The notes beneath the pieces were generated by a model. That model did not search any database. It was not told the origin of the DNA and saw nothing but the letters and a program-made list of their open reading frames with translations. Shown piece by piece: positions 1 to 8,228 of a stretch of 64,000 bases of DNA. The translations under genes and the position numbers were made by a program. Numbering within the stretch: position 1 is the first letter of the stretch; each line of letters begins with the position of its first letter. This DNA comes from Vreelandella hamiltonii (GTDB taxonomy: Bacteria > Pseudomonadota > Gammaproteobacteria > Pseudomonadales > Halomonadaceae): positions 62,001 through 126,000 of the forward strand of contig NZ_BMXN01000008.1 of the NCBI RefSeq assembly GCF_014651775.1, given 5' to 3'.

Positions 1-1330
1 CCACCAGGGCCACTTTTGCGGCCATGGGCGGCACACGCTTGGTCAACAGTCCTACCAGTACCACGGCCAGAATCGGAATGAAATAGATGGCGTTCATGCG
101 CTGCAGGTAGCCGAACAGGCTATCCTGCCCCGCCAGCAGCGGCGCGATGATCATGGTGCTGATGGCCATGATCCAGCCAAACACCTTGCCGGATTTCACT
201 ACCTGCTCTTCCGTGGCGTCCTTTTTCAGCACGCCTTTATAGATCCCCAGGCTGAAGATCGTGGTGGTGCTGTTCAGCGCCGAATTGAACGAGGAGAGAA
301 TCGCACCCACCATCACCGCCGCAAAAAAGCCCGTCAGATAAGGCGGCAGCACGTTGAATACCAGGTGCCCATAGGCTTCATCGGCGCGCACGCCCTGGTC
401 GGCATACAAGTGGTAGGCAATGATGCCCGGAAGCACCAGATAGAGCGGCCCCAACAGCTTGAAGAAGCCGGTCAACAGCACCCCTTTTTGGCCTTCCGCC
501 AGATTTTTCGCTGCGAAGGTGCGCTGGATGATTTGCTGGTTGGTGGTCCAGTAGAAAAGGTGCAGCAGCAGTACGCCGGTAAAGATGGTCGAGAACGGCA
601 CCTGCTGGTCGGGGCCACCCATGGAGTTGAACTTGCTGGGGTCGCTCTCCTTCAGGATGCTCCAGCCTTCCATGACGCCTGTGCCGCCACTCACCGCCTG
701 AAGGCCGAAGTAAACGATCACGAACCCGCCAATCAGCAGCCCCACGCCGTTGAGGGTGTCGGACACCGCCACCGTGCGCAGGCCACCGAACAGCGCATAC
801 ACGGCGCCAATCAGGCCCACGACCCAGACGGTTGCCCACAGCAGAGCCGTGCTGGACTCGATGCCGGTCAAGCCCTGCAAGTCCAGCATGCCCTGCAAGC
901 CAATGGCGCCGGAATAGAGAATGATGGGCAGCAGCACCACCGCGTAGGCAATCAGAAAGATGACGTTGGCAATGAGCTGGGTACCGGCATCGAAGCGAAT
1001 CGCCAGCAGCTGCGGCAGCGTGGCAATCCCGCTTTTCAAGAAGCGCGGCAGGAAAAACAGCGCCAGAGCAACCAGCGCAATCACGGCGATGACTTCCCAG
1101 GCCATGACGCTCAGGCCGTCGGTAAACGCCGAGCCGTTCAACCCTACCATCTGCTCGGTGGAGAGGTTGGTCATCAGCATCGATGCGGCAATCAACGGAA
1201 ACGTCAGCGTGCGCCCCGCCAGAAAATAGCCGTTGGTGCTGCGATGGTCATCGCGGCGTGTAATACGCCAGGTGACGAAGGCCACCAGGCCCGTAAAAAA
1301 TAGAAACGATGCCAGGGTAAGGGCATGCAT
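1..1330 (-). CDS. Sodium/solute symporter (SSS family), C-terminus cut by window edge
   Basis: This is an integral membrane Na+-coupled transporter of the SSS family, probably for a sugar or related solute. The reading frame runs from an ATG at 1330 to the window edge (about 443 residues seen). The translation opens [18 protein letters not shown] and has many hydrophobic segments. Its middle part ([17 protein letters not shown] and the following [21 protein letters not shown]) resembles the SglT/YidK branch more than the acetate/proline branches. The C-terminal helices lie outside the window. The substrate is not determined. The gene is divergent from the yjfL-type operon, and no strong Shine-Dalgarno is seen before its ATG. 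Confidence 0.85.
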   Translation of the reverse strand, partial: MHALTLASFLFFTGLVAFVTWRITRRDDHRSTNGYFLAGRTLTFPLIAASMLMTNLSTEQMVGLNGSAFTDGLSVMAWEVIAVIALVALALFFLPRFLKSGIATLPQLLAIRFDAGTQLIANVIFLIAYAVVLLPIILYSGAIGLQGMLDLQGLTGIESSTALLWATVWVVGLIGAVYALFGGLRTVAVSDTLNGVGLLIGGFVIVYFGLQAVSGGTGVMEGWSILKESDPSKFNSMGGPDQQVPFSTIFTGVLLLHLFYWTTNQQIIQRTFAAKNLAEGQKGVLLTGFFKLLGPLYLVLPGIIAYHLYADQGVRADEAYGHLVFNVLPPYLTGFFAAVMVGAILSSFNSALNSTTTIFSLGIYKGVLKKDATEEQVVKSGKVFGWIMAISTMIIAPLLAGQDSLFGYLQRMNAIYFIPILAVVLVGLLTKRVPPMAAKVALV

Positions 1331-1631
1331 GAGGGAGGTCCTTCGAAGCGGTCGCGTCTTGGGCAGTACCCTGTGCGGGCACGAGGCGCAGTCTCTACAC
1401 GATACGACACGGTGGATGTTGGTAAAAATACCAGGCTTCGCGGGATTCTAAGGAGGTGACACGATTCATCTATTAGCCTTTAGTCTTACTCAAGTGGCGC
1501 AAACGCTGTTTATTTACGTCATTCTGCGTACTGCCTGCCCCTCGATCGGGAAATCACGTCGCGGGTAACGCAGCCACGCCCAGCTATGTCACAATACCGA
1601 CCCTCAAGGATCACAAGGGAAGCACATCACC
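1331..1631. other. Intergenic region between divergent symporter and yjfL-like operon
   Basis: No annotated gene. It must carry promoters for both flanking units, but no convincing -35/-10 pair was seen. It holds a perfect Shine-Dalgarno-like AAGGAGGTGA at 1450-1459 with no ATG, GTG or TTG at a suitable distance. An ATT codon at 1464 opens a 34-codon frame that ends at 1568 (see findings). Confidence 0.5.
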
Positions 1632-2045
1632 ATGTTGCACTACCTGCAGGGATTACCGCACTTCTTTGCCTATCTGCTCAGCGCGCTGGGGATGCTGGTC
1701 GCGTTCATGTATTGCTACAGCCGACTCACGCCGCATCACGAATGGACACTGATCCGTGAAGGCAATGCCGCTGCCGCACGGGCCTACGGCGGTTCCATCC
1801 TCGGCTTCACGCTGCCGCTCTATAGCGCCATGGCCAACTCCATCAGCTACCTCGATTTCATTCTCTGGGGCATCGTGGCCTTCGGGGTGCAGATCGCCAC
1901 GTTCTTCGGCTTGAAGCTGATGCTGCGCCGCCAGGGCGAGAGCCTTTCCCAGCACATTACCGAGGGGCACCAGGCTTATGGCACGCTGGTGGGCAGCGTT
2001 TCCATCGCGGTCGGCCTCATCAACGCCGCTTCCATGACCTGGTAA
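1632..2045 (+). CDS. yjfL: DUF350 (YjfL-like) inner-membrane protein
   Basis: Small integral membrane protein of 137 residues with four predicted hydrophobic segments. The first is near residues 10-28; others include GGSILGFTLPLYSAMANS and the C-terminal GTLVGSVSIAVGLINAASM. This pattern and length match the DUF350/YjfL family. Its biochemical role is not established. It is the first gene of a three-gene unit with a DUF1190 protein and a glutathionylspermidine-synthase-like protein, the order seen in E. coli yjfL-yjfM-yjfC. The start is supported by a purine-rich AAGGGAAG about 9 nt upstream. The stop lies 10 nt before the next start. Confidence 0.8.
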   Translation: MLHYLQGLPHFFAYLLSALGMLVAFMYCYSRLTPHHEWTLIREGNAAAARAYGGSILGFTLPLYSAMANSISYLDFILWGIVAFGVQIATFFGLKLMLRRQGESLSQHITEGHQAYGTLVGSVSIAVGLINAASMTW

Positions 2046-2055
2046 GGAGTTCGAC

Positions 2056-2646
2056 ATGGCAGATCAACATCTTCCTCGCCGCAAGCGCAGTGCACGGCTG
2101 TCGCTGGCCATGATGGGTACCGGCGCCTTTGGCCTGACCGCCTGTACCGAACCCGCCCAGGACGAACACATTACCGACGTGAATTTTGACGAACCGCGCA
2201 GCTTCCAGAGCGTCGAAGACTGTGTGGCCGCCAATATCTATACCCGCAGTGCCTGTGAGGAGGCCCATATGGCGGCGCTGGAGTCGGTACCGCGCTTCAA
2301 TACGCTGGAAGCCTGCGAGGCCGAGCACGGCGAAGGCGCCTGTGCCGCGCCCAATGAAGAGCAGGCCCAGGCCAGTGGCGGCGGTAGCTGGTTCATGCCC
2401 GCCATGATGGGCTACATGATGGGGAGCATGCTGTCGAACACCAACCGTGGGCGTTCCTTCGAGCGGGTTTACCAGGAGCCGGTCTATCGCAACCGTGACA
2501 ACCAGGGCAACTGGAATGCCGCCGCCAGCCAGGCGACCCAGCGGGTCAATCAACGCAACGACGCCATGCGCAACTCGGTGGTCCAAAGCCGTCAAACCAC
2601 CACGCGCCGTGGCCTGGGCACGCGCTCTGCCTCCTGGGGCTCCTGA
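2056..2646 (+). CDS. yjfM: DUF1190 (YgiB/YjfM-like) envelope protein
   Basis: Protein of 196 residues with a basic N-terminus (RRKRSARLSLAMMGTGAFGLTAC), which reads as an export signal ending in a possible lipobox-type GLTAC. After it come the cysteine-containing FQSVEDCVAAN and FNTLEACEAEHG segments typical of DUF1190, then a glycine/methionine-rich stretch (MPAMMGYMMGSML) and a polar, Arg/Asn/Gln-rich tail. A good ribosome site (AAGGAG) lies 6-7 nt before the ATG. Function is unknown. Conserved pairing with the downstream ATP-grasp protein suggests they act together at the cell envelope. Confidence 0.75.
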   Translation: MADQHLPRRKRSARLSLAMMGTGAFGLTACTEPAQDEHITDVNFDEPRSFQSVEDCVAANIYTRSACEEAHMAALESVPRFNTLEACEAEHGEGACAAPNEEQAQASGGGSWFMPAMMGYMMGSMLSNTNRGRSFERVYQEPVYRNRDNQGNWNAAASQATQRVNQRNDAMRNSVVQSRQTTTRRGLGTRSASWGS

Positions 2647-2664
2647 CCCACACCCGGAGCCCTC

Positions 2665-3831
2665 ATGCTAAGGATCACCGTTCCTGAACGACCCCAGTGG
2701 CAAGCCCTGGCACAGCAGCTGGGCTTCCACTTTCACACCATCGACGGCGAGCCCTACTGGAAAGAGAGCGCTTACTACCAGTTCACGCTGGAGCAGGTCG
2801 AGCGCGACATAGAAACACCCACCGAAACGCTGCACGAGATGTGCATGGCGCTGGTCGACCGCGTATGCCGCTCGGAAGCCCTGCTGCAGCGGCTGGCGAT
2901 CCCCGCACATATGTGGGAGACCATCCATCGCTCCTGGACCTCCGGCCAACCGCCGCTGTATGGGCGCATGGATTTTGCCTACTCAGGGGACGGCCCGGCC
3001 AAACTGCTGGAGCTGAATTACGATACGCCCACCTCGCTTTACGAGGCGGGGTTCTTCCAATGGGTATGGCTGGAACAGGCCATTGCCCAGGGCATCCTGC
3101 CTCGCCATGCCGACCAGTACAACTCCATCCAGGAGCGCCTGCTGAACGCCCTGGCACACCTGGGCGACCGGCTCCCCGACCGCACGCTGCATTTCTCTTG
3201 TGTGAAAGGCAGCGACGAGGAGCGGGCTACCGTCCGCTACCTGCAGGACATCGCGCTGCAAGCGGGGCTTCACGCGCCGTTCGTCTACATCGAGGATATT
3301 GGCGTGACGCCGGGGCAGTCCCACTTCGTGGACCTGGAAGACCAGCCGATGAGGGCGATTTTCAAGCTGTACCCGTGGGAAGAAATGGCGGTGGAAGCGT
3401 TCAGCCAGCAGATCACCCAGCTGGACACCCACTGGTTCGAACCGCCCTGGAAGGCGATTCTGTCCAACAAAGGTATCCTGCCGCTGCTGTGGGAACAGTT
3501 CGAAGGCCACCCCAATCTGCTGCCCGCCTATTTCGAGCCAACCGAGCACGCCTCGCCTGCGCCGGGCTGGGTTCGCAAACCGTTTTTCTCTCGGGAAGGC
3601 AGCAACGTCAGCCTGACCACCCCCGATGGAGTCTCGGAAAACGTCGGTGGGCCTTACACCGATAGCCCGTGGATTCGTCAGGCGTACCATCCGCTCCCCA
3701 GGTTTGGGGAGCGGCATGCCTTGGTCGGCAGCTGGGTGGTGGGCGACCGCGCCTGTGGTATCGGCATTCGCGAAGACGTGGGCAGAATTACCAAGGACAC
3801 GTCCTGCTTCGTACCTCACGCGATCGTGTAA
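2665..3831 (+). CDS. yjfC: Glutathionylspermidine synthase-family ATP-grasp protein
   Basis: 388-residue protein matching the C-terminal amide-ligase domain of glutathionylspermidine synthase (YgiC/YjfC type). It has the family's WKESAYYQF start region, the GRMDFAYSGDGPAKLLELNYDTPTS block, KLYPWEEM, and the C-terminal WVRKPFFSREGSNV segment, where ATP-grasp residues are expected. It lacks the N-terminal amidase domain of the bifunctional enzyme, as YjfC and YgiC do. These proteins form an amide bond using ATP. The true substrate is not established, and E. coli homologues were reported not to make glutathionylspermidine. It is the last gene of the operon. Confidence 0.85.
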   Translation: MLRITVPERPQWQALAQQLGFHFHTIDGEPYWKESAYYQFTLEQVERDIETPTETLHEMCMALVDRVCRSEALLQRLAIPAHMWETIHRSWTSGQPPLYGRMDFAYSGDGPAKLLELNYDTPTSLYEAGFFQWVWLEQAIAQGILPRHADQYNSIQERLLNALAHLGDRLPDRTLHFSCVKGSDEERATVRYLQDIALQAGLHAPFVYIEDIGVTPGQSHFVDLEDQPMRAIFKLYPWEEMAVEAFSQQITQLDTHWFEPPWKAILSNKGILPLLWEQFEGHPNLLPAYFEPTEHASPAPGWVRKPFFSREGSNVSLTTPDGVSENVGGPYTDSPWIRQAYHPLPRFGERHALVGSWVVGDRACGIGIREDVGRITKDTSCFVPHAIV

Positions 3832-3858
3832 GCGTGCGTTTGTGAGCGCACGTCGCGC

Positions 3859-4806
3859 TCAGGCGGCGCTGCTGCCTTGGTGATGCTCGGCTGCAGGCTG
3901 CCACGTGGGCGCCACCCGAAGAGCAGCGCGATCCACACGGACCGTTTCGGCCCAGGCATTCTCTTGCGGGCGAAAGTGGCGCGCCCCGACCCAACGCAGC
4001 GGCTGCGCCAGTTTCACTTCTTCGGGTACGCCGCCCTTGATCAGCTTGAGCAGAAAATTGTCGCTTTCGGTGGGGTGCCAATGCGGCAGCAGCTCGAACG
4101 GCGCATTCTGGGAACGGCGTGCTGCCAGCACACCCAGCCCCGGCTGGCAGTGCAGCTCGATGATGTGAGCCACGCCTTTGGCCAACAGCGCGCGATAGGT
4201 TTTCTTGTCCAATGGTGCGGTCGATACGGCAGTAATGCTCATGGGCAACGAAGGAAGGCGCTGGGCCAGCTGGCGCCAGCGGTCTTCGCTGGTCACCATG
4301 ATATCACCCGCCTTGAGCTCCCACAGAGCGTTGGCATGGTCGAACAGCGAACGAGGCTGCCACCCTGCCTGCTGAGGCAACAAAGCACCCAGCACGAACC
4401 CTGGCGCCGTTTGCTTGGAAAGCCAGCTCACCAGCGAGCGCTGAGGTTGGGTATCGACGGTCAGCAGCGTTTGCAGCGCGATGGCTTCCTGCTGCAAGAA
4501 CGCAGCTTCGTAACGATGCTGACGCTGCAGCTGATGGCTGAACGCACCACCAATAGCGGTATCGAAAAGCTGGAGATGAGAAAAATCACCCTGTTCACTC
4601 AGCGCCGTGGCCCACTCTTCAAGCGTGATGCAAGTAGGTGACAGCAGCTCTCCATCAGAGAGACCAAAAAAGCGCGTAACAGCCTGTACCAAACTGTCAC
4701 GCTCAGCAGTGCCTGCCGATGGCAGCATCTCTGAGTGCGTGATGCCGTGGCGAGACATGATGCCCTGAAGCACCGCGAGCACGGTTGAAGAGGTGAGTGA
4801 CAACAT
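3859..4806 (-). CDS. Unidentified protein, faintly ANL adenylation-enzyme-like
   Basis: A 315-residue soluble protein that I do not recognise with confidence. A good ribosome site (AAGGAAG) precedes the ATG at 4806. The central and C-terminal parts loosely follow the order of acyl-AMP ligase motifs: a STAPLDK segment where ANL enzymes have the acyl/aryl-binding loop, then HIIELHCQPGLGVLAARRS where they have a Y-G-x-[ST]-E motif, then a LLPHW segment, then WVGARHFRP near the late D-x-x-x-x-G region. The ATP-binding P-loop and the catalytic YG-E and lysine motifs are not intact. A non-catalytic or diverged homologue is possible. It is divergent from the chemosensory operon, with a palindrome between them. 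Confidence 0.5.
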   Translation of the reverse strand: MLSLTSSTVLAVLQGIMSRHGITHSEMLPSAGTAERDSLVQAVTRFFGLSDGELLSPTCITLEEWATALSEQGDFSHLQLFDTAIGGAFSHQLQRQHRYEAAFLQQEAIALQTLLTVDTQPQRSLVSWLSKQTAPGFVLGALLPQQAGWQPRSLFDHANALWELKAGDIMVTSEDRWRQLAQRLPSLPMSITAVSTAPLDKKTYRALLAKGVAHIIELHCQPGLGVLAARRSQNAPFELLPHWHPTESDNFLLKLIKGGVPEEVKLAQPLRWVGARHFRPQENAWAETVRVDRAALRVAPTWQPAAEHHQGSSAA

Positions 4807-5110
4807 GATGCTTCCTTAGCAATTTGTCGTATCCATTTCGTTAACAGGCTACCTGCATGTATCACTTTTGTCAAAAAAACACTTGCTACTTATACAAAAA
4901 ATGATCTTTGTATAGAAAAAACGCCATCTTGGGCAGGTAAGCTACATCGAACCGTTGGTCAGGCTTCTCAGCGCTGCGCAAATATCACAAAAAGCTCTAT
5001 TAATCGTTGCTATCATGCTGATGAGCGACGTACGCGTCGTGCGATATTCATACCATAGACGATTTATCCTCATCATGAGGCCTTTGGGTTCACCTGGAGC
5101 AAGCCTGCCC
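4807..5110. promoter_or_regulatory. Divergent intergenic region with TATACAAA-N8-TTTGTATA palindrome
   Basis: AT-rich region between the gene starting at 4806 (-) and the chemoreceptor starting at 5111 (+). A perfect 8-bp inverted repeat with an 8-nt spacer lies at 4891-4898 and 4907-4914, the size and symmetry of a dimer operator. A TTGACA is read on the minus strand at 4874-4869, but its -10 partner is poor. A second short palindrome (CGACG-TACG-CGTCG) is at 5026-5039. No regulator is identified. Confidence 0.45.
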
Positions 5111-7141
5111 ATGACTGCGCGCTGGAAATCCTTGCCGTTACGGCTTCGACTGTTTGTCTCGTTCGGAACGGTGCTGGCACTGTCCATGCTGCTTGCCCTG
5201 TACCTGCAGGCTCGCACCCATAGCGAAGCGCGGTTAGAGCACTTGCTCGATAGCGAACTGCCCGCCCAGGTCGAAGGCTTGGCCACTCGCATCACCTTGG
5301 GCTTGAGCCCAGCCCTCGCCGTTTCGGAAAGCCTGGCCAATAGCTATTTTATCGAGCAGTGGGTGACAGAGGGCTTGCCCGTCGAACAGCAGATCGAAGT
5401 CGAGCGTTATCTTTCACGCTTGATGGGGCAACTGGACACCGAACTGCTCTTCATCGCAGCGCAGACACCCAACCGGCAGGTCTACTTTCAGTATCGTGAT
5501 GGCACTTTCCAGCAGCGCCCGCTGCAAGGCCCTGACAGCAGTGACGCCTGGTACCACGAGTTCACTCAGAGCGGTGCCGATTACAACCTCAATCTCGACA
5601 GCGACACGTTCAATCCGGACGATGCGTTTGTCTTCTTGAACTTCCGCAGCCAAGCCAATGCAGCCAACGGCCTGCCGGTGATCGTGGCCGGAGCGGGGCT
5701 CAACCTTGCTCGCATGGCCCAGTTCATCGACGACTACCGCCTGGGTGAAACCGGCCGTGCGGCCATTCTCAGCGCGGAAGGCGATTTTCTGATGAGCAGC
5801 GAGGAGGCCACTATTTCGGCGCTTCGCGAGCAGGAATCGGCAGGTTTGCTGCACACCGACAGCGAACTCAGAGTGCATGAAATCGAACGCGATGGGCGCG
5901 CCTTTTTTGTGGTGACCCGCTGGCTTCCCGAGGTGCAGCGCTACTTGATGGTCGAAGTCGCCAAGGACGAGTACACCACTACCGTCAGGGAGCGTTTCTT
6001 CAACTCCATCAAGCTGGGCCTGTTGATTCTACTGGCGGGACTGGTGCTGCTTTACCCCCTGACCGGTAGCCTGATTCGGCCATTGACCCGTTTTCAGCGT
6101 CAGCTCAAGGAGATCACCCACAGCCTGGATCTCTCCAAGCGGGTAGAAACCGATGACCGTGCCGAGCTTGGCGACCTGGCCGCTCAGACCAACGAACTGT
6201 TGGCCAGGCTATCCCGCGCGATTCAAGCCGTGTCGAACAATGCCCTTGCCCTGACCCAGGTCGCAGACCGTTTGGCCCAAACCGCCGGGCTTTCTGGCGT
6301 TCAGGGGGGCGATATACGCCATGAGGCCAATCAGACCATGGCGGCCGCCGTGGAGGAAATGGCGTCGTCCGTGGCCGAAATCACGTCGACCATGGAGGAG
6401 CTGTCGACTTCCTCGACCCAGATCGCCGACCATTCGCAGTCGGTGGTGGACGTGGCCAACCAGACGCTGGAGCGCAGCCGCAAAGGCAGCACGGCCATGC
6501 AACTCCTGCAGGCGCGCATGTACGATATCCGCAGCGATAGCGAGCAGAGCTTGGCAGAAATCATGGCGTTGGGCGCCAAATCGAAGCAGATCAGCAAGGT
6601 CATGGAGCTGATCAACACGCTGGCCGCGCAAACCAAGCTGATCGCGTTCAATGCGGCCCTGGAAGCCTCCAGCGCAGGGGAGTCTGGCCGCCGGTTTTCC
6701 GTGGTTGCCAACGAGATACGCCGTCTGGCCGATAGCGTCACCGACTCCACCCATGAAATAGAAGGCCACACCGACGACATTCAGCAGGCCATCAACCGGC
6801 TGGTGGTCGCCTCGGAGAAAGGGGCCACGTCCATCGAACAGGGTGTCGAAGCCAGCCAGAGTACCGCTCAGGACCTCGAAGCCCTGCTCAAGGCAGCCAG
6901 CCAGACCAGCAGTGCCGCCCAGCAGATCTCGCTGTCGACACAGCAACAGAAAACCGCCAGCAATCAGGTGGTCATTGCCCTGCGCGATATCGATACCGCC
7001 AGCGCACGCAATGCGCAGTCCGTGCGCAGCATCACCGAGATCAGCCAGGACATGATTCAGATGTCCGCCGAGCTGAACAGTCTGGTGCAGGAGTTCACGC
7101 TGGCAGCGCAACCCGACAGCCGCCGCCAGACGCAACCATGA
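5111..7141 (+). CDS. Methyl-accepting chemotaxis protein (Wsp-like receptor)
   Basis: Transmembrane receptor of 676 residues from the ATG at 5111; the open frame extends back to 4955. GGAG at about 11 nt upstream and the basic, then hydrophobic start (LPLRLRLFVSFGTVLALSMLLALYL) favour 5111. Order: TM1 near residues 12-33, a large periplasmic sensor domain (about 35-295, Cache-like), TM2 (LGLLILLAGLVLLYPLTG), HAMP, then a long cytoplasmic signalling coiled coil. The hairpin tip is INTLAAQTKLIAFNAALEAS followed by GRRFSVVANEIRRLADS. There is no C-terminal pentapeptide tether for CheR/CheB. It heads an operon encoding CheB, CheR, CheA and a diguanylate cyclase, so it likely senses a surface or envelope cue, as WspA does. 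Confidence 0.88.
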   Translation: MTARWKSLPLRLRLFVSFGTVLALSMLLALYLQARTHSEARLEHLLDSELPAQVEGLATRITLGLSPALAVSESLANSYFIEQWVTEGLPVEQQIEVERYLSRLMGQLDTELLFIAAQTPNRQVYFQYRDGTFQQRPLQGPDSSDAWYHEFTQSGADYNLNLDSDTFNPDDAFVFLNFRSQANAANGLPVIVAGAGLNLARMAQFIDDYRLGETGRAAILSAEGDFLMSSEEATISALREQESAGLLHTDSELRVHEIERDGRAFFVVTRWLPEVQRYLMVEVAKDEYTTTVRERFFNSIKLGLLILLAGLVLLYPLTGSLIRPLTRFQRQLKEITHSLDLSKRVETDDRAELGDLAAQTNELLARLSRAIQAVSNNALALTQVADRLAQTAGLSGVQGGDIRHEANQTMAAAVEEMASSVAEITSTMEELSTSSTQIADHSQSVVDVANQTLERSRKGSTAMQLLQARMYDIRSDSEQSLAEIMALGAKSKQISKVMELINTLAAQTKLIAFNAALEASSAGESGRRFSVVANEIRRLADSVTDSTHEIEGHTDDIQQAINRLVVASEKGATSIEQGVEASQSTAQDLEALLKAASQTSSAAQQISLSTQQQKTASNQVVIALRDIDTASARNAQSVRSITEISQDMIQMSAELNSLVQEFTLAAQPDSRRQTQP

Positions 7142-7163
7142 TCACCGGCATGGGAGGCGCTTC

Positions 7164-8228
7164 ATGAGTGTAATCCGGGTGGTCATGGCCGACGACAGCC
7201 CGCTCGCCAGGGAGATACTGCGCGATCTTCTCACCTGTGAGGGCGATATCGACATCGTGGGCGAAGCCAGCAACGGCAAGGAGGCCGTCGAGCTGGCCAA
7301 GCAGTTGGCCCCTCAGCTGATCACCATGGATCTCAACATGCCGGTCATGGATGGCTTGAGCGCCATCGAAGAGATCATGCACACCAAGGGCGTGCCGATC
7401 CTCGTCATCAGTGACCGCGCCGATGCCCAGAGCGCCTACAAGGCGCTGGAAGTGGGCGCGCTGGAAGTATTGCCCAAGCCCACCCTGGACGAAGAGACCG
7501 GGGAGTGGCTACGCGCCAGGGTACGCTTGTTGGCGGGGGTGGCGGTCATTACGCGGCTACGCCGCCGTCTCATTGCACCACTCCCGGAGCAGCCCCCTGT
7601 TCTCGCACCGACGGCCGCGCCCACCTTTTCGCCACGAGTCTTTCAACGTGTCATCGTCATCGCCTGTTCCACGGGTGGCCCCCAGGCATTGGCACGCCTG
7701 CTCAGCAAGCTGCCCAGCGGCTTTCCTGCCCCGATCCTGATTGCGCAGCATATCAGCCATGGGTTTATCGAAGGCATGGCCACCTGGCTTGGCTCGCTGT
7801 GCTCCCTGCCCGTGAGCGTGGCCACACAAGGTGAGCGTCTCGAACCCGGCCATGTTTACCTGTCGCCCTCGGAGCGCAACCTGTGTGTGACGCCTGAGCA
7901 CTGCGTGCGACTGGTGCAGAGCCCACCCGATGCCTTGTATCACCCAAGCTGCGACGTGCTGATGCACAGCGCCGCAGAAGTCTACGGCGCGGATGCCATC
8001 GGCGTGATCATGACGGGCATGGGCAGAGACGGCGTCAGCGGCATGCGCGCCATCCAGCAAGCAGGTGGCACCACCTTGGCGCAGGACGAGGCCAGTTCCG
8101 TGATTTATGGCATGAACCAGGAAGCCATCAATACTGGCGTCGTACAACACATCATCGGCCTCGACGATCTGCCCCCGCGCTTGATGCGCTTGGTGGGCAT
8201 GGCGGCACCACGGCATCTTTCTCCATGA
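7164..8228 (+). CDS. cheB: CheB-type response regulator methylesterase
   Basis: 354-residue protein-glutamate methylesterase that removes methyl groups from the receptor, the WspF position in a Wsp system. The N-terminal receiver domain (about 1-115) has acidic residues D10/D11, phospho-acceptor D56 (TMDLNMPVMDG) and the LPKP lysine. After a proline-rich linker, the C-terminal esterase domain (about 160-350) has the catalytic serine in CSTGGP (S169), histidine in AQHIS (H196) and aspartate in MGRDG (D289). All three are present, so the enzyme should be active when phosphorylated by CheA. The ATG at 7164 follows GGGAGG. The gene overlaps the next start by 4 nt. Confidence 0.93.
   Translation: MSVIRVVMADDSPLAREILRDLLTCEGDIDIVGEASNGKEAVELAKQLAPQLITMDLNMPVMDGLSAIEEIMHTKGVPILVISDRADAQSAYKALEVGALEVLPKPTLDEETGEWLRARVRLLAGVAVITRLRRRLIAPLPEQPPVLAPTAAPTFSPRVFQRVIVIACSTGGPQALARLLSKLPSGFPAPILIAQHISHGFIEGMATWLGSLCSLPVSVATQGERLEPGHVYLSPSERNLCVTPEHCVRLVQSPPDALYHPSCDVLMHSAAEVYGADAIGVIMTGMGRDGVSGMRAIQQAGGTTLAQDEASSVIYGMNQEAINTGVVQHIIGLDDLPPRLMRLVGMAAPRHLSP

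Noticed and set aside
365-1303. Long plus-strand open frame (312 codons) opposite the symporter
   Set aside because: It is rich in Gln, His and Arg with no recognisable motif, and lies exactly antisense to a well-supported SSS transporter; a high-GC shadow frame.
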